A stretch of 64,000 nucleotides of DNA from Marinobacter nitratireducens (GTDB lineage: Bacteria; Pseudomonadota; Gammaproteobacteria; Pseudomonadales; Oleiphilaceae): contig NZ_ANIE01000002.1 in the NCBI RefSeq assembly GCF_000708045.1, positions 124,001-188,000 of the forward strand. The letters run 5' to 3'. Shown here piece by piece: positions 1 through 8,261 of this stretch; position 1 is the stretch's first letter, and each line of letters begins with the position of its first letter. The translations under genes and the position numbers were made by a program. The notes under the pieces are model-generated. The model saw only the letters and a list, made by a program, of their open reading frames with translations. It ran no database searches and had not been told where the DNA came from.

Positions 1-159
1 TTTGACCCCATATTCGGCGACCACCAGCTTGGTTTGTAGCTTGTTATCGACCAATGGGTACGACGAGCGATCATTGTACCGGGCAATGTAATCCACGTTG
101 CGTCGGTTCATGTTCAGCATCCCGAGGCGGTTCAGCTGACGTGGAGAGATCCAGTCCAT
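1..159 (-). CDS. alpha-L-glutamate ligase-like protein (RimK-related), N-terminal fragment
   Basis: Only the first 53 codons are inside the window; the gene continues past base 1. It begins at the ATG read from base 159, one base after the stop of the upstream transglutaminase/7TM gene, so the two are surely co-transcribed. The visible N-terminus (MDWISPRQLNRLGMLNMNRR) resembles the start of RimK-related ATP-grasp ligases that are commonly found next to the 7TM-transglutaminase and RimB-like protease genes. The ATP-grasp domain itself is not visible, so the call rests on the N-terminus and the conserved neighbourhood. A role in adding amino acids to a peptide or protein is inferred from the family. 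Confidence 0.65.
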   Translation of the reverse strand, partial: MDWISPRQLNRLGMLNMNRRNVDYIARYNDRSSYPLVDNKLQTKLVVAEYGVK

Positions 160-160
160 A

Positions 161-1678
161 TCAGTCGTAAACCTTCATCGGGGTAAATCGCTTGAGCTCG
201 CTGAGTTTGTAACCGGTGTATTGACCCATTAACAGGATCAGGCCAAGCACCACCAGGTGCAGCTCCGGGAAGTTGAACGTCAGGTGGCCTGCCAGAGGGG
301 CGCTCATCAGGAGGTAGGCGCAGATGGCCACAAACAGACTGCCTGCACCCTGAATAAGGACCTCGCGGCCACCTTCCTCTTCCCAGAGAATCGACATGCG
401 TTCGATGGTCCAGGCGATGATGACCATCGGGAAGAAAGTGACGGTCATGCCGGTGTTGAAGCCCATCTGGTAGCCAATGATGCTCATGCCGGCGGTAATA
501 AAGATAACCAGAATGATGAGTGCCGAAATACGGGAGACCAGCAGCAGGTTGAGGCTGGAGAGGTAGCCGCGCATCAGCAGGCCAATCGACACTACGGCCA
601 GGAACGCAATCAGGCCAGGTACCAGGGTTGTCTGTACGAACGCGACGGCAATCAGAACCGGCATAAACGTGCCGGAGGTTCGTATCCCGATCACCATTCG
701 CATAAAGGCCACAACGAAGGCGCCGAGGGGCAGCAGAAGTAGCATGCGGAACATGCTCTGTTCTTCAATGGGCAGCTCATAGAAACTGAGAAAGCCAAGC
801 CCCTTACTTTCAAACTGCATGGTAGCCAGCTGCAGCGCCGGCACAGTCTGGCGCAGGATCGAGAAACCAACTTCGGAGTTGTCGGCTCCAATCACATCCA
901 GCAGGGAGCCAGCGCCCTGCCGCCAGAGTAGCAAGTTTTCGGGGACGCCCTGCTCAGCGGTTTTCGGATCAAAAGTCAGCCAGCGTTCACCGTTATAGAT
1001 CTGCAGGAACGGGGTCAGTTGCTGGCGGCGGCGGGCATCTTCAAGTTTCAGGCCGTCCGCTGTCCGTGCCGGAATGCCCGCATGGTTGAGCATGTCTTCC
1101 AGCAGCCTAAGGTAGTTCTCTTCGGCGACCAGAAGCGTCGTGTTCTGTGTGCGGGTATCGGGCTGCATCAGGCGAATCAGTTCGCGGGTCAGGCTCTCGG
1201 GCGTGCTGGATCGCGCGGTAGCCTGGTCCAGGATTTCTCGAACCGCTGTGGCCTGGGGCTCTTCCCAGAAGACTTTTCGTGCCTTGGGCGGTCTCAGCGG
1301 CGGTGTGGGCTCAGCGCTGGGCTCAGGAATGAACTGCGCCTTGAAATACAGAGTTTGCGGACCGGACGCCTGTCGTTTTGACCACTCGGCACGGCGGCTT
1401 CCCGACTTCTCGATAACGGAAAAGCCATAACCAGGAGATGCTGCCTGCTCACTGAGAACCCGAAATCCCGGTGGTTGCTCGGGGACATTCAGGCTGGCGA
1501 GGACTGAGTCGTCCCGAGCGTCGAAGTCGACGCGTGCTTCCACCATCCAGATTGGACGCTGTTCTCCGGTAAGCCAGGGAATACCCAGCTCCATGTGTCG
1601 CCATATCGCGAGGGATATCCCGGCAGCGATCAGCAGAAAGACGGCAATGTAAAAGGGCAGGCGGGAGCGGCTGGTCAC
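161..1678 (-). CDS. inactive transglutaminase fused to seven transmembrane helices
   Basis: A 505-residue membrane protein. An N-terminal signal-anchor helix (about residues 8-26) is followed by a periplasmic region that contains a transglutaminase-like fold: the GIPAR motif and an NGERWLTFDP segment are present, but I see no catalytic Cys at the usual place before GIPAR, which matches the family of inactive transglutaminases. From about residue 310 there are roughly seven hydrophobic helices ending in LLLMGQYTGYKLSELK. It overlaps the upstream protease gene by 4 bases (ATGA) and the downstream ligase follows after 1 base, so the three form a tightly coupled unit. Family knowledge suggests a membrane platform for peptide modification; no substrate is known. 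Confidence 0.85.
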   Translation of the reverse strand: MTSRSRLPFYIAVFLLIAAGISLAIWRHMELGIPWLTGEQRPIWMVEARVDFDARDDSVLASLNVPEQPPGFRVLSEQAASPGYGFSVIEKSGSRRAEWSKRQASGPQTLYFKAQFIPEPSAEPTPPLRPPKARKVFWEEPQATAVREILDQATARSSTPESLTRELIRLMQPDTRTQNTTLLVAEENYLRLLEDMLNHAGIPARTADGLKLEDARRRQQLTPFLQIYNGERWLTFDPKTAEQGVPENLLLWRQGAGSLLDVIGADNSEVGFSILRQTVPALQLATMQFESKGLGFLSFYELPIEEQSMFRMLLLLPLGAFVVAFMRMVIGIRTSGTFMPVLIAVAFVQTTLVPGLIAFLAVVSIGLLMRGYLSSLNLLLVSRISALIILVIFITAGMSIIGYQMGFNTGMTVTFFPMVIIAWTIERMSILWEEEGGREVLIQGAGSLFVAICAYLLMSAPLAGHLTFNFPELHLVVLGLILLMGQYTGYKLSELKRFTPMKVYD

Positions 1679-2472
1679 GATTCGCCTCTGCGATTGGTAA
1701 TGGATTCGGGCAGCTCGGTGGCAAACTCTTTACCCACATCAATAAGCATGACGTCACGCAGAATATTGCGACCTATGAGTACCTCGTGGGTCAGGTTTGC
1801 CCGGTCAGTCAGTGTAAATTCGGCGACCTGCTCGTGGTCACCAATGGCAAACTGGAGTTCCACAACCACCCGACGTTCCGCCTCGTCTGCACTGGCCTGA
1901 ATGACTTTGACCCGGCGGGAGATCTCCTTTTCCATGGTCACCAGTTCGTTGGTTCCGCGAACGGGTACATCGAACCTGACCCAATTGTTCCCATCCCGCT
2001 CAAATCGGGTGATGTTCCGGGCATCCAGCGAGGATGTTTCGGCGCCACTGTCAATTCTGGCGGTATAAACCTGATCCGGCTCGGCCATGTAGATTTTTTC
2101 GACTTCCCCAACAATCACTTTGCCTTTCAACCGATCGGTTCGTCCTTTCGATGAATCCGATGATGGGCAGGCCCTCTGGGCGGGGATTGGCGGGCAGGTA
2201 GGCTTCTCAACCTGGGTGCGAATGGCTTCCAGTATACTCTGTGTGCTGTTGTCCTGTTTGTTCAGTAGCTGCTCGTGGCGAACCGTGGCATTCCCCTCCA
2301 TGGTTACCAGGGTCGCTCGTTGAGCCTGGACGGATGATGAGAGGCTCTCGATGTTTGATTTGGGAACCATGAAATATCGGTCCGCCGAGCAACCTGCAAT
2401 CATTAGCAGAGCGCTGGAGGCAACTGCGAGCCTGATCAGCCCCCTCCATGTAGGAACACTTTTTAACACCAT
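1675..2472 (-). CDS. RimB-like ATP-dependent zinc protease family lipoprotein (PF05618 type)
   Basis: About 265 residues from the ATG at 2472; a GTG at 2487 would add five residues (MPGLF) and cannot be excluded, because neither start has a strong ribosome site. The N-terminus is a lipoprotein signal with lipobox IAGC. A polar helical stretch (about 35-100) leads to the conserved domain with TARIDSGAETSSLDA, the retropepsin-like DSG motif of this family, and a VLIGRNIL segment. The family name speaks of a zinc protease, but the motif is that of an aspartic-type fold. It is the first gene of the protease, 7TM-transglutaminase, ligase unit. Lipidation suggests it acts at the cell envelope, facing the periplasm. 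Confidence 0.8.
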   Translation of the reverse strand: MVLKSVPTWRGLIRLAVASSALLMIAGCSADRYFMVPKSNIESLSSSVQAQRATLVTMEGNATVRHEQLLNKQDNSTQSILEAIRTQVEKPTCPPIPAQRACPSSDSSKGRTDRLKGKVIVGEVEKIYMAEPDQVYTARIDSGAETSSLDARNITRFERDGNNWVRFDVPVRGTNELVTMEKEISRRVKVIQASADEAERRVVVELQFAIGDHEQVAEFTLTDRANLTHEVLIGRNILRDVMLIDVGKEFATELPESITNRRGES

Positions 2473-2646
2473 GAATAACCCCGGCACGGGCCGACGACAG
2501 CACCTGGAAAACGGATGCGATGGTCTGCGCGCGTGAAACTGTAAATATTTGGGGCAGGAGTATACAACAACCTGCCTGTGTAAAGGTTTTACAGATGGTT
2601 AAGGGGGCGATTGATGTGACAAATTTGCGTGATACGTCGTAAGTAG

Positions 2647-3033
2647 TTACCGGGAGAGCAAATGGCCGTCTCCCAGGAGCGTCTCTGAACGCAGGAATTC
2701 TTGTATCACGGGGGAGCAATTGAGATAGAACAGCAGCAGCTCCCGTTGAACATCCTGATCCTGAATGCGCACAGCAAAACCGATCAGATCCCTGATAGCG
2801 TCGTCACTGGCCGCACGAATGTCTTTAGCCTCGAACTTCTTGCCATATCTCGCATGCAGCAAGTTGGTCAGGCGCTCGAGATGGAACTCTCCGGTATGGG
2901 TGATGTGGGGCAGGATGCGAAACTCACCATACTTGCCAGACTCCCGCGAGCTGAATGCTCCTCCTCCGCTGTGGGAAGAGTAGTGAGATTGCAGAAAATC
3001 TGCTCCCAGTTTTCGCCAGAGTTCTTTGAGCAT
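2647..3033 (-). CDS. conserved hypothetical protein, 128 residues
   Basis: I do not recognise a named family. The reading frame stays open further upstream, but the ATG at 3033 (MLKELWRKLGADFLQSHYSS) is the sensible start, since the extra N-terminal residues are low-quality Arg/Cys/Trp-rich sequence. The Shine-Dalgarno match is poor (GAAAAAG). The protein is soluble and probably mostly alpha-helical, with a conserved-looking core GKYGEFRILPHITHTGEFHL and no signal peptide or membrane helix. It stands alone between the protease lipoprotein and rmuC, transcribed away from rmuC. Codon use matches the neighbours, so I take it as a real gene of unknown role. Confidence 0.55.
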   Translation of the reverse strand: MLKELWRKLGADFLQSHYSSHSGGGAFSSRESGKYGEFRILPHITHTGEFHLERLTNLLHARYGKKFEAKDIRAASDDAIRDLIGFAVRIQDQDVQRELLLFYLNCSPVIQEFLRSETLLGDGHLLSR

Positions 3034-3298
3034 GATCTTTTTCCGTTTTATTCGCCTCTGCTGTTCATCATTACCGTTAAAAAAACGTAATGCCAGCTTG
3101 GCGAAGGAACATTTTATCCTTTTAGACGAAAACACCTGTCGCGTCCACCGGCACGTCCACCTCTCGAATGGATTTGCCAAGCAGTCGCGATTCCCTTGGT
3201 GATCAGTCATACAGGTGACGGGCTGTCGGGCAAAAGGTTCCACCCATGGGGTAGACTGTAATTATTCATGAATTCAAGCGACAACAGGAGAGAGCCAA

Positions 3299-4933
3299 GT
3301 GCCCGAGGCAGTCACCCAACTCATGGTTTCACGACCGGAATTAATGGCGGGCTTGTTGATTCTGCTGGTGCTTGCATCTGCCTCGTTCGTGGTTGCCTGG
3401 ATCCATAGCAGAACCGGGAGCAGGCGCCTGGCATCAGAGGTTGAACGGCTGGACAGCGAGCGCCTTGAAGCGGAAAACCTGTTGCAGGAGGCAAGGCATC
3501 GTGAAGCTCTGTTGCAACAGGAACTTGACCATCTGACCCGCGCCGGTGAGGACCATAGCGCTCGTCTGGACCGGTACGAAGCCGATCTGGAGAAATGGCG
3601 TGAAAAAGCTTCGGTACTTGAAAACCGACTGGCGGGGGTGGCGTCCGACCTTGAAGCCCGCCGTCATCGGATCTCCGAGCTGGAATCCGAGCGCTTGAGG
3701 CAGGTTCAGAAGACTGACGACCTCGCCGCTGAGCTGCACCAGGCCCAGGTTGACCTTCGAGAGCAGCAGGTTGTTCTCGACAAGGAGCGGAGAGCGGCGG
3801 CAGAGAAACTGGAATTGCTGGAACGCAATCGGGATGCTCTCAAACAGGAGTTCGAGAATCTCGCCAACAAGATCTTTGAACAGAAGAGTGAACGTTTCAC
3901 GCAGCAGACACGAACCAGCCTCGATACTCTGTTGAACCCCTTCCGGGACCAGTTGCAGGATTTTCGCAAGCGGGTAGAGGATGTGTACACCACGGAAACC
4001 CGTGATCGTCAGGCGCTGCGCAGTGAGATTAAATCTCTCCAGGATCTGAACCGGCAAATCACTGAAGAAGCCTCCAATCTTACCCGGGCGCTTAAGGGCG
4101 ACAAGAAAATACAGGGCAACTGGGGCGAGTTGATCCTTGAGAGAGTGCTCGAACGCTCAGGCCTGCGCAAAGGCGTCGAGTACGAAACTCAGGGCAGCTA
4201 CCGGGACAGCGACAACCAGCTACTGAGGCCGGATGTGGTTGTGCATTTGCCCGACAGTCGCAACCTGATTATTGATTCGAAGGTCTCGTTGCTGGCCTAT
4301 CAGCAGTGGGTTAACGAGGAAGACGAGAATGCGAGAAACGAGGCCCTGGCCCAACACGTCGAGGCTGTCCGGAATCACATCAAGGCGCTCAGTGAGAAAG
4401 ACTATAGCCAGCTGAATGGCCTGCATTCGCCGGACTTTGTGCTTCTGTTCATGCCAATCGAACCAGCCTTCGTGGCGGCATTTCAGCAGGACGAGAACCT
4501 ATTCGCAGAAGCCTTTGAGCGAAAGATTATTGTGGTCACACCGACCACGCTGCTCGCAACGCTGCGGACGATTGAAAACATCTGGCGCTATGAACGGCAA
4601 AGCCAGAACGCACGCCGGATTGCCGATCGTGCCGGCGCCGTTTACGACAAGCTTCGCGTGTTCGTTGAAGCGATGGAGCGCCTTGGTGGACAGTTGCATA
4701 CCGCGCAGGGAACGTACGATGCTGCGATGAATACATTGACCCGGGGTCGCGGAAACCTGATATCCCAGGCGAACCGATTCGTCGAATTGGGCGTCAGGGT
4801 CAAGAAAGAATTGCCCAAGGCCATTATGGATCAGGCTGAAGTGGATGCCGATGACGAGCTGGAAGGCGGAGAGAGAAACGACCGGCCGGTTGAACACGAT
4901 GAACCGGTCGGAGCCGACAATGATCAGGAGTGA
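3299..4933 (+). CDS. rmuC: DNA recombination protein RmuC
   Basis: A 544-residue protein starting at GTG 3299, with AGGAG eight bases upstream. A single N-terminal membrane helix (about 17-35) is followed by a long coiled coil (about 40-200, many Glu/Arg/Leu heptads) and then the RmuC nuclease-like core, recognisable from GNWGELILERVLERSGLRKG, a RPDVVVHLPDSRNLIIDSKV segment of PD-(D/E)XK type, and FVLLFMPIEPAF. RmuC is known to limit inversions at short inverted repeats. The acidic tail (about 515-544) is poorly conserved in the family. The next gene starts within a few bases of the stop, so the two are probably translated together. Confidence 0.92.
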   Translation: MPEAVTQLMVSRPELMAGLLILLVLASASFVVAWIHSRTGSRRLASEVERLDSERLEAENLLQEARHREALLQQELDHLTRAGEDHSARLDRYEADLEKWREKASVLENRLAGVASDLEARRHRISELESERLRQVQKTDDLAAELHQAQVDLREQQVVLDKERRAAAEKLELLERNRDALKQEFENLANKIFEQKSERFTQQTRTSLDTLLNPFRDQLQDFRKRVEDVYTTETRDRQALRSEIKSLQDLNRQITEEASNLTRALKGDKKIQGNWGELILERVLERSGLRKGVEYETQGSYRDSDNQLLRPDVVVHLPDSRNLIIDSKVSLLAYQQWVNEEDENARNEALAQHVEAVRNHIKALSEKDYSQLNGLHSPDFVLLFMPIEPAFVAAFQQDENLFAEAFERKIIVVTPTTLLATLRTIENIWRYERQSQNARRIADRAGAVYDKLRVFVEAMERLGGQLHTAQGTYDAAMNTLTRGRGNLISQANRFVELGVRVKKELPKAIMDQAEVDADDELEGGERNDRPVEHDEPVGADNDQE

Positions 4934-4938
4934 ATGCC

Positions 4939-5790
4939 ATGACAGTGTTGTTTAATTGTAGTCGTCTGGCTCGAGGATTGGTGCTGACAACGTTATTTCT
5001 GGCAGGGCAGGCCCACGCCCTGGCTCCGGAGCACGAGACGCGCCGGTTGATGCTGGCGACGGAAGACGCGGTGTCCACCGAGAAATGGAACGAAGCGGCG
5101 GAATACCTGAACCGGCTGCAAATGCTCGAAGGTGAGAAGCCGGCTGATTATTACTATTACCGTGGCCGGGTCATGTTTCAGGCCAATCACCTTAACGAAG
5201 CCCAGTCAGCGCTGGAACAGTATGTGGGCCTGGCCGGGACGGATGGTAGTCATTATCAGGAATCGCTAAAGCTCATCACCGATATCGAGAAGACCCGAAA
5301 GGCAAATGCGGTGGCTCCCCAGGCGGGTAATGGCCAGACGGAGCGGGTAGCCGTCATCGAGCCTGCGGGACAGCAAAGTCTCGAATCACTGCGGAAGCTT
5401 TACCTGGCGGACAGTAACGGGGAGGCTCTGACCCTGCACCTGAACAGCCTGCTTGAGGTGTCTGGCTGGCGACAGGACCAGGGGGTGGTTCAGATCGACA
5501 AACCCGCCGATATTGGCTACCGGGTGAATATCAATGACAACACCATCAACGTTCAGGAAATTCGTCGGGATGGTGTTGATGTCATGCGGAGGACCCAGCC
5601 AATCTCGGTCTATGGTGTCAATCCACAGGTTGAATGGAGTTGTGAACCTGCTGCCGGAGCTTGTTGGGTCTACGATCCCAGGGATGGCTCTCGGCTCTTC
5701 CAGTTGGCTTTGGGCCGGGAGCAGGCCAGGGAGGTCGCTCATACGTTGGGTCGTCTGATCAAACTCCTGCAGTCGCCCTCAGACTCCTGA
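4939..5790 (+). CDS. secreted TPR-like protein of unknown function
   Basis: About 283 residues from ATG 4939; the AGGAG at 4926-4930 lies 8 bases before it, which favours this ATG over the in-frame GTG at 4930. A signal peptide ends near AGQAHALA, so the protein is exported. Residues about 30-115 look like tetratricopeptide helices (WNEAAEYLNRL, DYYYYRGRVMFQANHLNEAQ). The C-terminal part is a mixed alpha/beta domain with two Cys in WSCEPAAGACWVYDP that may form a disulfide. It follows rmuC with only 5 bases between them. No function can be assigned; a periplasmic scaffold role is a guess from the TPR-like part. Confidence 0.65.
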   Translation: MTVLFNCSRLARGLVLTTLFLAGQAHALAPEHETRRLMLATEDAVSTEKWNEAAEYLNRLQMLEGEKPADYYYYRGRVMFQANHLNEAQSALEQYVGLAGTDGSHYQESLKLITDIEKTRKANAVAPQAGNGQTERVAVIEPAGQQSLESLRKLYLADSNGEALTLHLNSLLEVSGWRQDQGVVQIDKPADIGYRVNINDNTINVQEIRRDGVDVMRRTQPISVYGVNPQVEWSCEPAAGACWVYDPRDGSRLFQLALGREQAREVAHTLGRLIKLLQSPSDS

Positions 5791-5803
5791 CTTTGCATTC
5801 GTC

Positions 5804-6835
5804 TTAGCCGACCAGGGTGCCTCTCTCGCCCTCGCGATAGGCACCCGGGGTTACGCCCGTCCATTTCTTGAACGCCCGGTGAAACGTCGACGGCTCCGTG
5901 AAACCTACCTTGGTGGCAATATCATTAATCGGCAATTCCTGGCGACTCAGATAGTAGATCGCCATGTCGCGTCGCAGTAAATCTTTGATCTCCTGAAACG
6001 ACGTATTTTCCTGCTTGAGCCGGCGGCGCAGTGTCTGGGGGCTGGTGTGCATCTCCGCGGCAATCCACTCGAAGTCCGGCAGCGGTTTGGAAAAATCCCG
6101 ACCGATTAAGGCCCGGATTCGACCGGTAAAGGTATTGCTCTCGTCTGGCCGGGAGAGCAGGTCTGCGGGCGAGGTTTTCAGGAACTGACGCATTTCCGGT
6201 TTGTCTCTGATGACCGGTGCGGACAGGAACCGCTTGTCGAACGTGAGTGCGGTCTGGGAGGACTCGAAGGTCAGGGGGCAGTGAAAGATGTGCCGGTATT
6301 CGTCGCCATGGGGTGGTCTGGGATAGTCAAATTCGGCTTTGGCCAGCTCGACAGGCTGGCCGATCAGCCAGCTTCCCAGACGGTGCCAGATAACCAGCAA
6401 GCTTTCTCTGAGGAAGTAACAGGGGTCGAGGATGTCTCCTTCGATCCGGGTGACCAGCTGCGCCTGATCACCATTCGTGACCAGTTCCATCGAGACCATC
6501 GGGTCGAATAGCCGGGAGAACTGGTAGGCCTGCCGATAGACCGCCTCAAGGGTCGGGCAATCGATGACCAGTGCGCACATGGTTGCAAAGGTACCACTGC
6601 GCGCGCGCCTGGGCCCCATGCCCATGAATTCATCATCAAGGCGGTTCCAGAGGATCTGCATCAGTCGACTGAACTGATCGCTGCTGACCCGGGCCATCTC
6701 GATACGTAAAAGCTCGGGAGATATGCCAGCCTCTATCAGCAGTTCCCGGGTATCGAATCCCAGGTTCTCAGCACCTACCAGTGCGGCCTGAACGAAGTGC
6801 CTTGAAACCGTCAGATCGGACATGTATCTCGCCAT
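5804..6835 (-). CDS. AraC-family transcriptional regulator
   Basis: A 343-residue regulator. The N-terminal domain (about 20-200) resembles the arabinose-binding-like domain found in OruR/ArgR-type AraC proteins, and the C-terminal 90 residues carry the double helix-turn-helix with AAEMHTSPQTLRRRLKQENT and IATKVGFTEPSTFHRAFKKW, the latter being the typical AraC signature. The start at 6835 is chosen for length; an ATG four codons later (MSDLTV) is also possible. It is transcribed divergently from the CaiB-family gene, with 182 bases between the starts, so it may control that gene in answer to a small acid or CoA-pathway substrate. That link is inference from position. Confidence 0.88.
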   Translation of the reverse strand: MARYMSDLTVSRHFVQAALVGAENLGFDTRELLIEAGISPELLRIEMARVSSDQFSRLMQILWNRLDDEFMGMGPRRARSGTFATMCALVIDCPTLEAVYRQAYQFSRLFDPMVSMELVTNGDQAQLVTRIEGDILDPCYFLRESLLVIWHRLGSWLIGQPVELAKAEFDYPRPPHGDEYRHIFHCPLTFESSQTALTFDKRFLSAPVIRDKPEMRQFLKTSPADLLSRPDESNTFTGRIRALIGRDFSKPLPDFEWIAAEMHTSPQTLRRRLKQENTSFQEIKDLLRRDMAIYYLSRQELPINDIATKVGFTEPSTFHRAFKKWTGVTPGAYREGERGTLVG

Positions 6836-7017
6836 TTTAAGAAAACGAAATCCATCATAAGACCCCGACCCAACAATGCAAGTGACGCCCTATGCCGTAG
6901 CTGGAAGATTTGGCCAATTGGAATGAGGGAACCGGCAGTTGGCCCGCTTGGCAAAACCGGGCAGCATGTAGGCGAGTGATTTGGGAATCCGATAATCCAA
7001 ACAAAAAGGAGATATTG

Positions 7018-8139
7018 ATGGCCGGCCCGCTAGCGTCACTGAAAGTACTCGATTTCAGCACATTACTGCCAGGTCCCTATGCAACGATGTTGCTGGCGGA
7101 CATGGGCGCGGAGGTCTTAAGAGTGGAGGCTCCGGACAGAATGGATCTGACCAGAGTCATGCCGCCTCATGATGGCGGCGTGAGTACGGCGCATGGCTAT
7201 CTGAATCGGGGTAAAAGCGCCATCTCCCTTAATCTCAAAGACGAGGGCAGTGCAGACAGGATCAAGGCACTGGTTGCCGAGTTTGACGTTGTGGTCGAGC
7301 AGTTCAGACCGGGGGTGATGGATCGCCTGGGCATCGGATACGAGGCGCTGAAAGCCGTGAACCCGGGACTTATCTATTGCTCTATTACCGGCTATGGTCA
7401 GACCGGCCCGTATAAGAATCGTGCGGGGCATGACATCAACTATCTGTCGTTGGCTGGCGTCAGTTCTCACTGTGGTCGGGCCGATAGTGGCCCTCCGCCG
7501 ATGGGGATACAGATTGCCGACGTCGCCGGAGGCTCTCACCATGCCGTTATGGGTATTCTTGCCGCGGTCATCCATCGCCAGCAGAGCGGTGAAGGACAAT
7601 ACGTTGATGTCAGCATGACCGACGCGGCGTTTGCCCTGAACGCCATGTCTGGTGCCGCCTGCCTGGCCGGCGGACAGGAGCAGAAGCCAGAGAGTTCACT
7701 GCTCAACGGCGGCTCATTCTATGATTACTACCAGACCAGCGATGGCCGCTGGTTGTCCGTTGGCAGCCTGGAACCGCAGTTTTCCTCTCGCCTCTGTGAC
7801 ACTCTGGGCCTTGAGAAAATGAAGAGTTTTGCCCTGAGCCAGAATCCGGAGCATCAGGTGGCGCTGAAGAAAGCGTTGAAAGATGCGATCGCGACCCGGA
7901 CGCTCGCCGAGTGGCAAGCGGTGTTCTCGGAGACTGATGCATGTGTCGAGCCGGTGCTGACCATTGCTGAGGCCGCGGAGCACCCACAATTGAAAGCCCG
8001 GGATATGGTGATCCTGGTCGATCGAGGGGACGGATCCCAGCAGAGGCAGATTGGTTTTCCGATCAAGTTTGAGAAGACGAGCTGCAGGGCTGAATGGATC
8101 GGTAAGAATTTGGGGGCCGATAATAAGAAGTATTTCTAA
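7018..8139 (+). CDS. CaiB/BaiF (type III) CoA transferase family protein
   Basis: 373 residues from ATG 7018, which has AAAAGGA just upstream; the frame is open further back but without a ribosome site. The sequence follows the family throughout: LKVLDFSTLLPGPYATMLLADMGAEVLRVE at the N-terminus, NRGKSAISLNLK, a conserved Asp in GHDINYLS matching the catalytic aspartate region, and GEGQYVDVSMTDA. Members transfer CoA between acids or, as alpha-methylacyl-CoA racemases, isomerise branched acyl-CoAs; the sequence alone does not decide which. The divergent AraC gene suggests substrate-dependent expression. Confidence 0.88.
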   Translation: MAGPLASLKVLDFSTLLPGPYATMLLADMGAEVLRVEAPDRMDLTRVMPPHDGGVSTAHGYLNRGKSAISLNLKDEGSADRIKALVAEFDVVVEQFRPGVMDRLGIGYEALKAVNPGLIYCSITGYGQTGPYKNRAGHDINYLSLAGVSSHCGRADSGPPPMGIQIADVAGGSHHAVMGILAAVIHRQQSGEGQYVDVSMTDAAFALNAMSGAACLAGGQEQKPESSLLNGGSFYDYYQTSDGRWLSVGSLEPQFSSRLCDTLGLEKMKSFALSQNPEHQVALKKALKDAIATRTLAEWQAVFSETDACVEPVLTIAEAAEHPQLKARDMVILVDRGDGSQQRQIGFPIKFEKTSCRAEWIGKNLGADNKKYF

Positions 8140-8261
8140 TAACGCGATATTTTAACGTGAGAACCTGTTCGGTTTTGCTGCCTAAAAGCGATTAGTCTGC
8201 TAGCTTTATCATTGTCACCGATAGCGGTGAATCCGTAGTGAACAATGATAAGGACAACACT

